A DNA stretch of 64,000 bases. Origin: Oxalobacteraceae bacterium OTU3CINTB1 (GTDB lineage Bacteria > Pseudomonadota > Gammaproteobacteria > Burkholderiales > Burkholderiaceae_D). The stretch spans positions 2,170,001 to 2,234,000 of the forward strand of contig CP099652.1 of NCBI GenBank assembly GCA_024123955.1. Direction: 5' to 3'. A program made the position numbers and the translations under genes. The notes beneath the pieces were generated by a model. That model saw only the letters and a list, made by a program, of their open reading frames with translations, searched no databases and was not told the DNA's origin. Each line of letters opens with the position of its first letter. Positions within the stretch are counted from its first letter, which is position 1. Shown one piece after another: positions 9,749 to 18,196 of the stretch.

Positions 9749-10072
9749 CTAGCGGCGATAAAAGGAGACGCCGGCGCGATGAATGTGGGCTAACAGTTCG
9801 GGATTGTCGATGTGGTCGCGGATCGACAAGTCGATCTTGTATGGTAGCAAAAGGTCGTCCAGATCGGTGTCGATCCTCAGCAACGACGGCAACGTGAGAT
9901 CGGTCCCGACAAGGCAGAGATCGATATCCGATCCGGACTTGAAGTTCCCTTTCGCCCGCGAACCGTAAAGTATCACTTGCTCCACCTCGGGATAGGCCGC
10001 GAACACGCGTCCCATGGCGTCGATGACTTCACGCTTGAGTCCAAATATTTGCGGTGAATCTTTAGTCAGCAT
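9749..10072 (-). CDS. mntA: MntA-type nucleotidyltransferase antitoxin
   Basis: A 107-aa minimal nucleotidyltransferase with an exact GS-x10-DxD motif (GSRAKGNFKSGSDIDL) and a third acidic residue in YKIDLSIRD. In characterised HepT/MntA pairs this enzyme adds AMP to a Tyr of the HEPN toxin and so neutralises it. It starts 11 bases inside the end of the HEPN gene, so the pair is translationally coupled, toxin first. Confidence 0.88.
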   Translation of the reverse strand: MLTKDSPQIFGLKREVIDAMGRVFAAYPEVEQVILYGSRAKGNFKSGSDIDLCLVGTDLTLPSLLRIDTDLDDLLLPYKIDLSIRDHIDNPELLAHIHRAGVSFYRR

Positions 10073-10472
10073 TGGCTAGCTCGGTCATTTTCTGCTCAAG
10101 GGTCTTGAACAGCGAAAAATAATTGTTGAGAATCAGGCGAGATATTTCATCTGCCGTTTCCTTGTTGTACGTATGCGCCGACTGATTCCGGCTTTTGATC
10201 ATGCTCATCCAGATGTCGCCATCTTGGAGCAATCCCAACTCGCACGCCTCGCGCGTGGCATCCCGTGATCCATGGATCGCGTTATTCCCCTGATATTGCA
10301 GGTAGTCCTTCAAGACGTTCCATGCGAGTTCGTGCGTAAACTCGAAGGCCTTGATCAGCCCTTGCTGCTCAAGCTCGTTGAGCTGTCGCTGGTCGACGAA
10401 CTTTTGGAGTTGCGACAGCGCGCGCCGATAGTTTGACAGGCGTTGCTGCCAGCGTACGTCCAACTCGCTCAT
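10062..10472 (-). CDS. hepT: HepT-type HEPN toxin (RNase)
   Basis: A 136-aa all-helical HEPN protein of the HI0074/nucleotidyltransferase-substrate-binding family. The catalytic motif is R-x4-H-x-Y (RNQSAHTY), whose Tyr is the AMPylation target in the characterised Shewanella system. Other family marks are KAFEFTHELAWNVLKDYL and the central ATREACELGLL. Start ATG at 10472 (AAAGG upstream) is preferred to the longer frame beginning at 10520. Paired with mntA by an 11-base overlap. Confidence 0.88.
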   Translation of the reverse strand: MSELDVRWQQRLSNYRRALSQLQKFVDQRQLNELEQQGLIKAFEFTHELAWNVLKDYLQYQGNNAIHGSRDATREACELGLLQDGDIWMSMIKSRNQSAHTYNKETADEISRLILNNYFSLFKTLEQKMTELANAD

Positions 10473-10557
10473 AGTAGGCCTTTGTGAATCGCTGTGCGGT
10501 GGAAAACTCGATAGCGTCATTTTACCGCTACACGGTGGTTCCGTTGCATCGGCTTGT

Positions 10558-12042
10558 TCAGGGGCGTGCGAAGGTTACCGTCACCTTCAATCCCTTGCCG
10601 CCGGCCGCTTCGTCGAGCGCGATGGTGGCGCCGTGCAGGCTGGCGATGTCGCGCACGATGGCCAGGCCGAGGCCGGCGCCGCCGGGGTTGCGCTCCAGCG
10701 TGGCGGCGGCGCGGTAGAAGGGCGCGAACACGCGCTCGCGCTCGGCCGCCGGGATCCCGGGGCCGCTGTCCTCGACCTCCAGCGCGATGCCGCCGGCGTT
10801 CGGGCCCTCGGTCACGCGCAGCGCCACCTGGCCGCCGGCCGGCGTGTAGCGCAGCGCGTTGTCGACCAGGTTGGCGATCATCTCGTGCAGCAGCAACGCC
10901 TGGCCGCTGACGACGCAGTCGCGCTCCGCTTCCAGCGACAGGTCGATGTTCTTGGCCACGGCCGCCATCGCCATCTCCAGCCCGACTTGGCGCGCGACGT
11001 CGCGCAACGAGACCGGCTCCGCCTGCGAAGCCGCGCCATCGGCGTCGCCGCCATGCTCGATGCGCGCCAACGTTAGCAGCCGATTGGCCAGGTTGACGGT
11101 GGAGTCGGTGGTGGCGGCGATGCTGTGGACGATGTGGCGCAGCGCCGCCTTGGTCTCTTCGGGCGCCACGCCGGCGCGGTCGCATTCGCGCAGCGCCAGT
11201 TCGGCCTGCGTCTTGAGCACGGTGAGCGGCGTGCGCAATTGGTGCGAGGCGTCGGCGATGAAGCGGCGCTGGCTGCTGATTAATAGCTGCAGGCGCGAGC
11301 GCGAACTGTTCATCGCCGCCACCAGCGGCCGCACCTCCTTGTGCACCAGCGCCGGATCGACGTCCGATGAATCGTTCAGGCTGCGCGTTTCCACCGCGAT
11401 CTTCAAGCGCATCAGCGGCTGCAGCACCAGCCGCACCGCGAACCACACCAGCAGCGCGAGCGCCAGCAGCAGTAAGGCCTGCCACGTCAGCGTGTCGAAC
11501 AGGATCTGGTTCGACAGGCCGCGCCGCGCCTCCAGCGTTTCGCCGACCTGGATCAGCGCGATGCCGCGCATCGAGTCGTCGTACACCGGCTGCAGCAGCG
11601 CGGCGATGCGCACCGGCTGGCCGTTGTAGTTGGCGTGATAGAAGCGCACCAGCGCCGGATAGGCTTCCGAGCGCGGCACGTTGGCCGGCACCGCCGGCAG
11701 GTCGCCGTAGCCGGACACCGTCTCGCCGTTGATGCCGGTGACTTTGTAGTAGATGCGCCCCAGCGTGTCGGTCTCGAAGCTGTCGAGCGCGACGTAGGGC
11801 ACGTCGGCCACCACCTTGCCGCCGACGATGGAGACGCGTTCGGCCAGCGCCCGGGTCGACGCCAGCAGCGAGCGGTCGTAGGCGACATCGGCCGCGTCCA
11901 GCGCGTTGTGGTAGACCGAGACGGTGTTGAGCGTGACCAGTGCCAGCAAGGGCCCCAGCAACCAGCGCAGCAACTGGCCGCGCAGGCTGCCCAAGGTGGC
12001 GCCGGGGCCGAAGCGTTTGGCAAGCCTGGTCAAGAGCGGCAT
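10558..12042 (-). CDS. tctE: Sensor histidine kinase, TctE type
   Basis: A 494-aa inner-membrane kinase: TM1 ~25-45 (LLRWLLGPLLALVTLNTVSV), a periplasmic sensor of ~140 residues of the 2CSK_N/TctE type, TM2 ~190-210, a DHp helix with FIADASHQLRTPLTVLKTQ (phospho-His), and HATPase_c with N box MIANLVDNALRYTPAGG, DSGPGIP and GGAGLGLAIVRDI. TctE proteins regulate uptake of tricarboxylates and similar organic acids. It follows tctD by 19 bases in the same transcript, divergent from the porin, which with the tctC-like gene is its likely target. Confidence 0.88.
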   Translation of the reverse strand: MPLLTRLAKRFGPGATLGSLRGQLLRWLLGPLLALVTLNTVSVYHNALDAADVAYDRSLLASTRALAERVSIVGGKVVADVPYVALDSFETDTLGRIYYKVTGINGETVSGYGDLPAVPANVPRSEAYPALVRFYHANYNGQPVRIAALLQPVYDDSMRGIALIQVGETLEARRGLSNQILFDTLTWQALLLLALALLVWFAVRLVLQPLMRLKIAVETRSLNDSSDVDPALVHKEVRPLVAAMNSSRSRLQLLISSQRRFIADASHQLRTPLTVLKTQAELALRECDRAGVAPEETKAALRHIVHSIAATTDSTVNLANRLLTLARIEHGGDADGAASQAEPVSLRDVARQVGLEMAMAAVAKNIDLSLEAERDCVVSGQALLLHEMIANLVDNALRYTPAGGQVALRVTEGPNAGGIALEVEDSGPGIPAAERERVFAPFYRAAATLERNPGGAGLGLAIVRDIASLHGATIALDEAAGGKGLKVTVTFARP

Positions 12043-12061
12043 CGGTGTGGGGCTCCGCGCG

Positions 12062-12763
12062 TCAGTCGGCGGCCAGCGCCGGACGCGGTTGCAGCAGGTA
12101 GCCGATGCCGCGCAGGGTGGTGATGATGGCGGCGTCCGGCGCGGCGATGTCGAGTTTTTTGCGCACCCGGTGGATATACAGCTCGATGGCGTCGATGTTG
12201 GCGTCGTCGGCCAGCGCGAACACTTCGTCGAACAGTTTTTCCTTCGAGACGGCGCGGCCGGCGCGCGTGATCAACGTTTCGAGCACCGCGTGCTCGCGCG
12301 GCGTCAGCGCCAGCGCGCTGCCGGCGTAGGTGAACATGCGCGTGACGGTGTCGAAACTGAGCGCGCCGCAGTGGTGCACCAGGGCCTCGTTGCCGACGCT
12401 GCGGCGCAGCAGCGCCTTGACGCGCGCCTCCAGCTCCGCCAGTTCGAACGGCTTGGCGAGATAGTCGTCGGCGCCTAGGTTCAGGCCCTGAACCCGTTCT
12501 TCGAGTCCGCCGCGCGCGGTGAGGATCAGCACCGGCGTCTGGCCGCGCGGCGCGGCGCGCGCGCGCAGGCGCTTGAGCACCTCCAGGCCGTCCATGCGCG
12601 GCAAGGTCAGGTCCAGGATCAGCAGCGCGTAATCCTGCGTGTGCAGCAGGGCGTCGGCGTCGGCGCCGTTGTCCGCGCATTCAACGGTCAGGTGGGCGTC
12701 GCGCAGCGCTTTGGCCAGCCAGTGCGATAGCTCGGTGTGGTCTTCAACTAACAGTATGCGCAT
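12062..12763 (-). CDS. tctD: Response regulator, TctD type (OmpR family)
   Basis: A 233-aa OmpR/PhoB-family regulator: receiver ~1-120 (MRILLVEDHTELSHWL, phospho-Asp in LLILDLTLPRMDG, Lys in LAKPFEL) and a winged helix ~130-225 (LTPREHAVLETLI, SKEKLFDEVFAL, ELYIHRVRKKL, TLRGIGYLL). Transcribed with the TctE kinase and divergent from the porin. The direct TGAAAG repeats before the porin and the tctC-like gene are the probable binding sites, since OmpR-family dimers bind tandem repeats about 11 bp apart. Confidence 0.88.
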   Translation of the reverse strand: MRILLVEDHTELSHWLAKALRDAHLTVECADNGADADALLHTQDYALLILDLTLPRMDGLEVLKRLRARAAPRGQTPVLILTARGGLEERVQGLNLGADDYLAKPFELAELEARVKALLRRSVGNEALVHHCGALSFDTVTRMFTYAGSALALTPREHAVLETLITRAGRAVSKEKLFDEVFALADDANIDAIELYIHRVRKKLDIAAPDAAIITTLRGIGYLLQPRPALAAD

Positions 12764-12889
12764 AAATTCTTGCCATGGCGTAAAAATGGGTTCAGTGTAA
12801 GGCCAGAATCATCGTCGCCCGCGCGTTAAAAGGGAAGGCCTATCGGCTTTGTGGTGCGAGGACGACAGGAAATACCCTTCCTGAGGTAG

Positions 12890-12934
12890 TGAAAGGTAGG
12901 TGAAAGGTAATTGAAAGGATGCGACTTCTATAGT
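12890..12934 (+). promoter_or_regulatory. Porin promoter with three 11-bp-spaced TGAAAGG repeats
   Basis: TGAAAGG occurs at 12890-12896, 12901-12907 and 12912-12918, exactly 11 bp apart (one helical turn). A -10 box TATAGT follows at 12929-12934 after exactly 10 bp. No separate -35 box is present; the repeats occupy its place, as in PhoB-activated promoters. The same geometry recurs before the gene at 14161. Confidence 0.75.
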
Positions 12935-12990
12935 GGCACCCTGATCGCAAATATCAGGCATCACGAATAACTATATCCACTGGAGACACA

Positions 12991-14058
12991 ATGAAAAAAT
13001 CCCCATTCAGCCTCGCCATCCTGGCATTGGCAGCCGCCGCCGGCGGTGCCGCCCAGGCCCAATCGAATGTGCAAGTCTATGGTTTGCTGGACGTCGGCGT
13101 CGAAAATGTGAACAACGCCAGCGCCACCGGCGGCAGCAAGACCAGCGTCATCTCGGGCGGCATGAATACTTCGCGCTGGGGCATCCGCGGCACCGAGGAT
13201 CTGGGCGGCGGCCTCAAAGCCGTGTTCAATCTGGAAGGCGGGATACTGATGGACACCGGCGCCCAGGACGGCGCGCTGTTCCGCCGCCAGGCCTACGTGG
13301 GCCTGGAAGGCGCCTTCGGCCGCGTGGTCGTCGGCCGCTCCTTCACCAGTGTCTACGACACCGTGATCAGCTACGATCCGATGGGCTTCGCACCGTATTA
13401 TTCGTGGGCGACCACGGGACCGGCCACGGGTCCGAGCAAATATGGTTTCACGACCGGCTACGATAACCTGATCAAGTACAGCGGCACCTTCGGCGATTGG
13501 CGCTTCGGCGCCAACTACGCCGCCGGCGAGCAGACCACCGGCGTGGCCGACAGCGCCAAGATGGGCGCCACCGTCGCCTACAAGTTCGGCCCGGCCAACG
13601 TGATGGCCACGTATGAGCGCAACAACGGCAACACCGTGGCGGCCACCGGCAACCGCGATGAAAACACCGTGTGGCACATCGGCGCCAACTACGAAACCGG
13701 TCCGCTGAAATTCTGGGCCGTCATGCGCGACTACAACCTGACGGCCGGCCGCGCCGCGACCGCCGATGTCGAAGCCACCACCACCTGGGGCGGCGTCGCT
13801 TTCAAGCCTAACGAAGTCACCACGCTAACCGCGGCGGTCTACCACATCAACGTCAAGAACGTCGCCGCCGGCCGCGATGCCGATCCGACCATGTACGTGC
13901 TGCGCTACCGCTATGCGCTGTCCAAGCGCACCGACCTGCATGTCTCGGGCGCTTACGCCAAAGCCAAGAACGGCCAGCTCACCGGCTTGTCGCGCGACGA
14001 CGCCGGCTTTGCCAACAGCCAGCGCGGCATCACCGCCGGCATGCAGCACCGCTTCTAA
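12991..14058 (+). CDS. Outer-membrane porin, Gram-negative porin family
   Basis: A 355-aa beta-barrel porin of the betaproteobacterial Porin_4/OmpC-like type: signal peptide of ~23 residues ending AQAQ, mature start SNVQVYGLLDVGVE, loop-3 region with RRQAYVGLEGAFGRVVVGR, and the C-terminal MQHRF with final Phe needed for barrel assembly. It carries small solutes across the outer membrane. Divergent from tctD and probably activated by it; the position suggests it feeds the substrate of the downstream transporter into the periplasm. Confidence 0.92.
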   Translation: MKKSPFSLAILALAAAAGGAAQAQSNVQVYGLLDVGVENVNNASATGGSKTSVISGGMNTSRWGIRGTEDLGGGLKAVFNLEGGILMDTGAQDGALFRRQAYVGLEGAFGRVVVGRSFTSVYDTVISYDPMGFAPYYSWATTGPATGPSKYGFTTGYDNLIKYSGTFGDWRFGANYAAGEQTTGVADSAKMGATVAYKFGPANVMATYERNNGNTVAATGNRDENTVWHIGANYETGPLKFWAVMRDYNLTAGRAATADVEATTTWGGVAFKPNEVTTLTAAVYHINVKNVAAGRDADPTMYVLRYRYALSKRTDLHVSGAYAKAKNGQLTGLSRDDAGFANSQRGITAGMQHRF

Positions 14059-14079
14059 GCCGCTTCGCAACGAAGACCG

Positions 14080-14115
14080 GGCCGCGTCGATATTTTTCTG
14101 AAAGTCGACGCGGCC
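14080..14115 (+). terminator. Hairpin after the porin gene
   Basis: A perfect 11-bp stem (GGCCGCGTCGA / TCGACGCGGCC) with a 14-base loop, 22 bases after the porin stop. No T-run follows, so it may be a weak or factor-assisted terminator or an mRNA-end stabiliser. It abuts the first TGAAAGC repeat of the next promoter. Confidence 0.6.
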
Positions 14116-14149
14116 TGAAAGCGCTTTGAAAGCTTCACCGCTCTAAGAT
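14116..14149 (+). promoter_or_regulatory. tctC-like gene promoter with two 11-bp-spaced TGAAAGC repeats
   Basis: TGAAAGC at 14116-14122 and 14127-14133 (11-bp period), then exactly 10 bp, then -10 box TAAGAT at 14144-14149. This is the same geometry as at the porin promoter. The predicted start of transcription would fall only about 5 bases before the ATG at 14161, so the mRNA is nearly leaderless. Confidence 0.7.
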
Positions 14150-14160
14150 AACCATACAAG

Positions 14161-15147
14161 ATGACTAAAGTTTTGCAGGCTTTGATTGCCGCGCTGTTTT
14201 TACTATGCGCGGTGGCGCGGGCGGCAAGCGTGGAGTGCATCGTCCCCTCCAAACCGGGTGGCGCGATGGACCTCACTTGCAAGCTGGCGCAAAAGGGCCT
14301 GCAGGGCTTGCAGGGTTTGCCCAATGCGCCCAAGCCGCCGCCGTCGGATATGCGGATCTCCTATCTGCCGGGCGGTATCGGCGCGGTGGCCTGGCATTCG
14401 CTGGTGTCGCAGCGGCGCCGCGCCGAGCCGAACACGCTGGTGGTGTTTTCCGGCGGCTCGCTGCTCAATCTGGCGCAGGGCAAGTTCGGCAAGGCCACCG
14501 CGAACGATGTGCGCTGGGTGGCCGCGCTGGGAACGGATTACGGCATGATCGCGGTGCGCGCCGATTCTCCCTACAAGACGCTGGCGGAACTGCTGGCGGC
14601 GTTGAAGAAGAATCCGCAGAAGGTGCTGATCGGCGTCTCCGGCACCATTGGCAGCCAGGACTGGCTGAAGATGGCGATGGTGTTCAAGACCGCGGGGCTG
14701 GATCCGAAGGTGCTGCGCTTCGTGGCGCTGGAGGGCGGCGGCGAGGCCTTCACGGCGATGCATGCCAATTATGTGCAGGTGGTGTCGGGCGACGCCAGCG
14801 AGGCGACGCTGTACGCGGCCGACGGCAACACCCGCGTGCTGGCGGTGCTGTCGGAGAAGCGCCTGCCGGGCGTGCTGGCCGGCGTGCCGACCGCGCGCGA
14901 GCAGGGTGTGGACGTGGTGTGGCCGGTCATCCGTGGTTTGTGGATGGGCCCCCAGGTGCCCGATGCGGTTTACCGGCAGTGGGTGGCGACCTTCGACCGC
15001 GTGCTGGCCGATCCGGGGTTCGCGCAGACCCGCGTGGCGTTGGGGTTGTATCCGTTCGGGCTGACGGGCGACGCATTGAAAGCTTATGTAACAAAGGCCG
15101 TAGACGATTACGGCAGGCACGCCGCCGAACTCGGTCTGGTGCGCTGA
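14161..15147 (+). CDS. Periplasmic solute-binding protein, TctC/Bug family
   Basis: A 328-aa Bug-type binding protein with a signal peptide (MTKVLQALIAALFLLCAVARAAS). Family features: VECIVPSKPGGAMDLTCKL near the mature start, YLPGGIGAVAWHSLVSQRR, and LPGVLAGVPTAREQGVDVVW near the end. Such proteins bind organic acids for tripartite tricarboxylate transporters or act as periplasmic sensors. No TctA/TctB membrane partners are in the window, so it may serve as the ligand-binding cofactor of the TctE sensor (inference), as described for BctC-type proteins. It has its own tctD-type promoter. Confidence 0.85.
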   Translation: MTKVLQALIAALFLLCAVARAASVECIVPSKPGGAMDLTCKLAQKGLQGLQGLPNAPKPPPSDMRISYLPGGIGAVAWHSLVSQRRRAEPNTLVVFSGGSLLNLAQGKFGKATANDVRWVAALGTDYGMIAVRADSPYKTLAELLAALKKNPQKVLIGVSGTIGSQDWLKMAMVFKTAGLDPKVLRFVALEGGGEAFTAMHANYVQVVSGDASEATLYAADGNTRVLAVLSEKRLPGVLAGVPTAREQGVDVVWPVIRGLWMGPQVPDAVYRQWVATFDRVLADPGFAQTRVALGLYPFGLTGDALKAYVTKAVDDYGRHAAELGLVR

Positions 15148-15184
15148 TCACAAAAAAACTAATAAAACAATTGGAGACTAAAAA

Positions 15185-16291
15185 ATGATGTTCAAGACCT
15201 CAGTGGCCGCCGCATGCGCGTCCCTCTCGTTCGCGCTGTTCGCAAGCTCCACCGCCGCCCTGGCGCAAGTGCCGGCCGGCTATCCGGCCGACTACCAGAA
15301 GATCATCGACGGCGCCAAGAAAGAGGGCAAGCTGGTGGTCTACGGCGCCACCGACAGCAAGGCCACCGCGCCGCTGATCAAGGACTTCAGCGCCCAGTTC
15401 CCCGGCATCACCGTCGAATACAACGACATGAATTCGACCGAGGTGTACAACCGCTTCATCTCCGAGGTGGCGGCTGGCGGCAACACCGCCGACGCGGTGT
15501 GGTCGTCGGCGATGGACCTGCAGATGCGCCTGGCCTCCGACGGCTACGCGATGAAGTACAAATCGGTCGAGGCGCCCAAACTGCCGGCATGGGCGATGTG
15601 GGACGACCAGGCCTACGGCACCACCTTCGAGCCGGCCGCCATCGTCTACAACAAGCGCCTGGTCGACGCCAAGGAAGTGCCGTACACGCACGCCGACTTC
15701 GCCAAGCTGATTCAGACGCCGAAGTTCAAGGACAAGGTCACCACCTACGATATCGAAAAATCGGGCGTCGGCTTCATGTTCATGACGCAGGACGCGCGTG
15801 AGAATCCGAAGTTCCTCGACATGCTCAACGCCTTCGGCGCCGCCAAGGTGCGCGTGCAGTCGTCGACCGGCACCATGATGGAGCGGATTTCCTCGGGCGA
15901 GAACCTGATCGGCTACAACGTGGTCGGCTCCTACGCGCTGGTGCGCGCCAAGACCGATCCGTCGCTCGGCGTGGTGCTGCCGAAGGACTATACGCTGGTG
16001 ATGTCGCGCGTCCTGTTCATCAACAAGGCCGCCAAGAATCCGAACGCCGCCAAGCTGTGGCTGGACTACATGCTGTCCCACCGCGGCCAGACCATCATCG
16101 CCAACGATTCCAAGCTGTTCGCGATCCGCGCCGACGTCACCGGCGAGACCACCTCGGCGGAACTGATCAAGCAAATCGGCAAGGACAACGTCAAGCCGGT
16201 GCCGGTGCATCCGATGGTGCTGCAGTTCCTCGGACCGGCCAAGCGCATGGCTTTCCTCAAGCAGTGGAAAGAATCGGCCGGCAAGAAGTAA
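15185..16291 (+). CDS. ABC importer periplasmic binding protein, AfuA/FbpA type
   Basis: A 368-aa extracellular binding protein with a signal peptide of ~28 residues (ending ALAQ). Landmarks: KKEGKLVVYGATDSKATAPLIKDF, VEYNDMNSTEVYNRF, DAVWSSAMDLQM, AIVYNKRLV. These are typical of the ferric-iron/thiamine/sugar-phosphate cluster of binding proteins, so the ligand cannot be named. SD TTGGAGA precedes the ATG; a second ATG follows at once. It lies 37 bases after the tctC-like gene and leads the ABC transporter operon. Confidence 0.88.
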   Translation: MMFKTSVAAACASLSFALFASSTAALAQVPAGYPADYQKIIDGAKKEGKLVVYGATDSKATAPLIKDFSAQFPGITVEYNDMNSTEVYNRFISEVAAGGNTADAVWSSAMDLQMRLASDGYAMKYKSVEAPKLPAWAMWDDQAYGTTFEPAAIVYNKRLVDAKEVPYTHADFAKLIQTPKFKDKVTTYDIEKSGVGFMFMTQDARENPKFLDMLNAFGAAKVRVQSSTGTMMERISSGENLIGYNVVGSYALVRAKTDPSLGVVLPKDYTLVMSRVLFINKAAKNPNAAKLWLDYMLSHRGQTIIANDSKLFAIRADVTGETTSAELIKQIGKDNVKPVPVHPMVLQFLGPAKRMAFLKQWKESAGKK

Positions 16292-16332
16292 GCCGCCGAA
16301 GCAAACCTCTGAAGTAAGCGTCACCTTAGGTC

Positions 16333-16364
16333 CACCCAACGCCGCATTGAGGCGGGGTTGGGTG
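16333..16364 (+). other. Intercistronic hairpin between binding-protein and permease genes
   Basis: CACCCAAC (16333-16340) pairs with GTTGGGTG (16357-16364), with an inner CCGC/GCGG stem and one G-G mismatch. Such hairpins after binding-protein genes commonly protect the upstream mRNA and cause the binding protein to exceed the permease. Confidence 0.55.
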
Positions 16365-16393
16365 CCCGCACGCGTCTGAAAAACGGAATTCCT

Positions 16394-18169
16394 ATGCAAA
16401 CTATGACACTCCCCGGCTCCGGCCGGCGCAGCCTGAACTGGCCGCGCGGCGTGGTGGTGGTACTCGCCTCCATCGCCATCTTCCTGCCGCTGTTCCTGAT
16501 CTTCTATCAAAGCTTTTTGAGCGCGCCGTTCTTCATGCCGGTCAAGGAGCTGGGCCTCGACGCCTACCGCTTCATCTTCGACGATCCCGATTTCACGATG
16601 GCGTTCAAGAACGCCTTCTTACTGGCCGTCGGCCTGGCCGCCATCGCCGTGCCGCTGGGCGGCATGCTGGCCTTCCTGATGATCCGCACCGACCTGCCGG
16701 CCAAAGGCTTCATCGCGCCGCTGCTGCTGGTGCCGATCTTCGTCTCGCCGATGGTGATGGGCTTCGGCTACGTCGTCTCGATGGGACCAGTCGGTTTCTA
16801 TTCGTTGTGGGCCAAGGACATCCTCGGCATGGTGCCGTGGAATATCTACTCGTTCACCAGCATCGTGGTGATCGCCGGCCTGACCCACGTGCCGCACGTG
16901 TACCTGTACGCCTCGTCCGCGCTCAAGAGCCTGGGCTCGGACGTAGAGGAAGCCGCGCGCGTCGCCGGCGCCTCGCCGCTGCAGGTGATGTTCAACGTCT
17001 CGCTGCCGATGATCACGCCGGCGCTGGCGTATGCCGGCGTGCTGGTGTTCTTCCTCGGCTTCGAGGTGTTCGGCCTGGTGCTGGTGCTGGGCGACCCGGA
17101 GGGCCACATGGTGCTGGCCACCTATCTGTACAAGTTGACCAACAAAATGGGCACGCCGTCCTACCACCTGATGGCCGCCGTCGCCGTCTGCCTGGTGATG
17201 GTGACGATGCCGCTGGTGATGGTGCAGCGCCACCTGCTCAAATCGGCCAACAAGTTCGTCTCGATCAAGGGCAAGGGCGCGCGTTCGAAGCCGATGCCGC
17301 TGGGTAGCTGGAAGTGGCTGGCCTTCGCGCTGATCTTCGCCTGGCTGATGTTCACCATCATCATGCCGCTGTCGGGCATCGTGCTGCGCTCCTTCGTCCA
17401 GTACTGGGGCGAGGGCGTCAAGCTGGCCGAGGTGCTGACCTTGCAGCACTTCCGCGAGATCCTCGAGCAGCCGGCGCTGGTGCGCGGCATCGTCAACACG
17501 GTGCTGATCGGCGTGATCGGCGGCGCGCTGGCGGTGATCTGCTACAGCGCCATCGCGCTGGCGATGCACCGCAAGCCGGACGCCATCACCCGCTTCCTCG
17601 ACTACAGCGTGCTGGTGCCGCGCGCCGTACCGGGCCTGCTGGCCGGCCTGTCGTTCCTGTGGGTGTTCCTGTTCGTGCCGAGCTGGCTCGATGGCATGTT
17701 GAAGGGCATGGACAACGGCGTGGCGCTGTGGCTCAGCGAGCACGCGATACCCCTGCTGCGTTCCGTGCGCTCGACCATCTTCGCCCTGTGGCTGGCGTAT
17801 TCGGTGGTGTGGCTGGCCTACGGCATGCGGCTGATCTCGACCGCGCTGCTGCAGGTGGGCCCGGAGCTGGAGGAGGCGGCGCGCGCGGTTGGCGCACGGC
17901 GCGGCCAGGTCACGCGCGATGTCACGCTGCCGCTGGTCAAATACGGCTTGCTCGGCGCCTGGCTGATGGTGTTCCTGATCTTCGAGCGCGAATACTCGAC
18001 CGGCGTGTACCTGCTCACGCCCGGCACGGAGGTGATCGGGGCGATGATCGTGTCGCTGTGGGCGAGCGGCTCCACGGATCTGGTGGCGGCGCTATCGTTC
18101 ATCAATATCTCGCTGGTGGCCATCGGCCTGGGCATCGCCTTGCGCTTCGGCGTGAAGCTCCATAATTAA
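16394..18169 (+). CDS. ABC importer permease, duplicated FbpB/AfuB type
   Basis: A 591-aa inner-membrane protein with ~12 predicted helices in two homologous halves (~1-290 and ~310-590). Each half carries the EAA loop that docks the ATPase (EEAARVAGASPLQVMFNVSLP and EEAARAVGARRGQVTRDVTLP). It therefore forms the full pore as one chain. ATG at 16394 with GGAATT upstream; the longer frame starts with a weak TTG. It lies between the binding protein and the ATPase. Confidence 0.9.
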   Translation: MQTMTLPGSGRRSLNWPRGVVVVLASIAIFLPLFLIFYQSFLSAPFFMPVKELGLDAYRFIFDDPDFTMAFKNAFLLAVGLAAIAVPLGGMLAFLMIRTDLPAKGFIAPLLLVPIFVSPMVMGFGYVVSMGPVGFYSLWAKDILGMVPWNIYSFTSIVVIAGLTHVPHVYLYASSALKSLGSDVEEAARVAGASPLQVMFNVSLPMITPALAYAGVLVFFLGFEVFGLVLVLGDPEGHMVLATYLYKLTNKMGTPSYHLMAAVAVCLVMVTMPLVMVQRHLLKSANKFVSIKGKGARSKPMPLGSWKWLAFALIFAWLMFTIIMPLSGIVLRSFVQYWGEGVKLAEVLTLQHFREILEQPALVRGIVNTVLIGVIGGALAVICYSAIALAMHRKPDAITRFLDYSVLVPRAVPGLLAGLSFLWVFLFVPSWLDGMLKGMDNGVALWLSEHAIPLLRSVRSTIFALWLAYSVVWLAYGMRLISTALLQVGPELEEAARAVGARRGQVTRDVTLPLVKYGLLGAWLMVFLIFEREYSTGVYLLTPGTEVIGAMIVSLWASGSTDLVAALSFINISLVAIGLGIALRFGVKLHN

Positions 18170-18196
18170 TTAAAAAATATGAAACGAGACACCACC

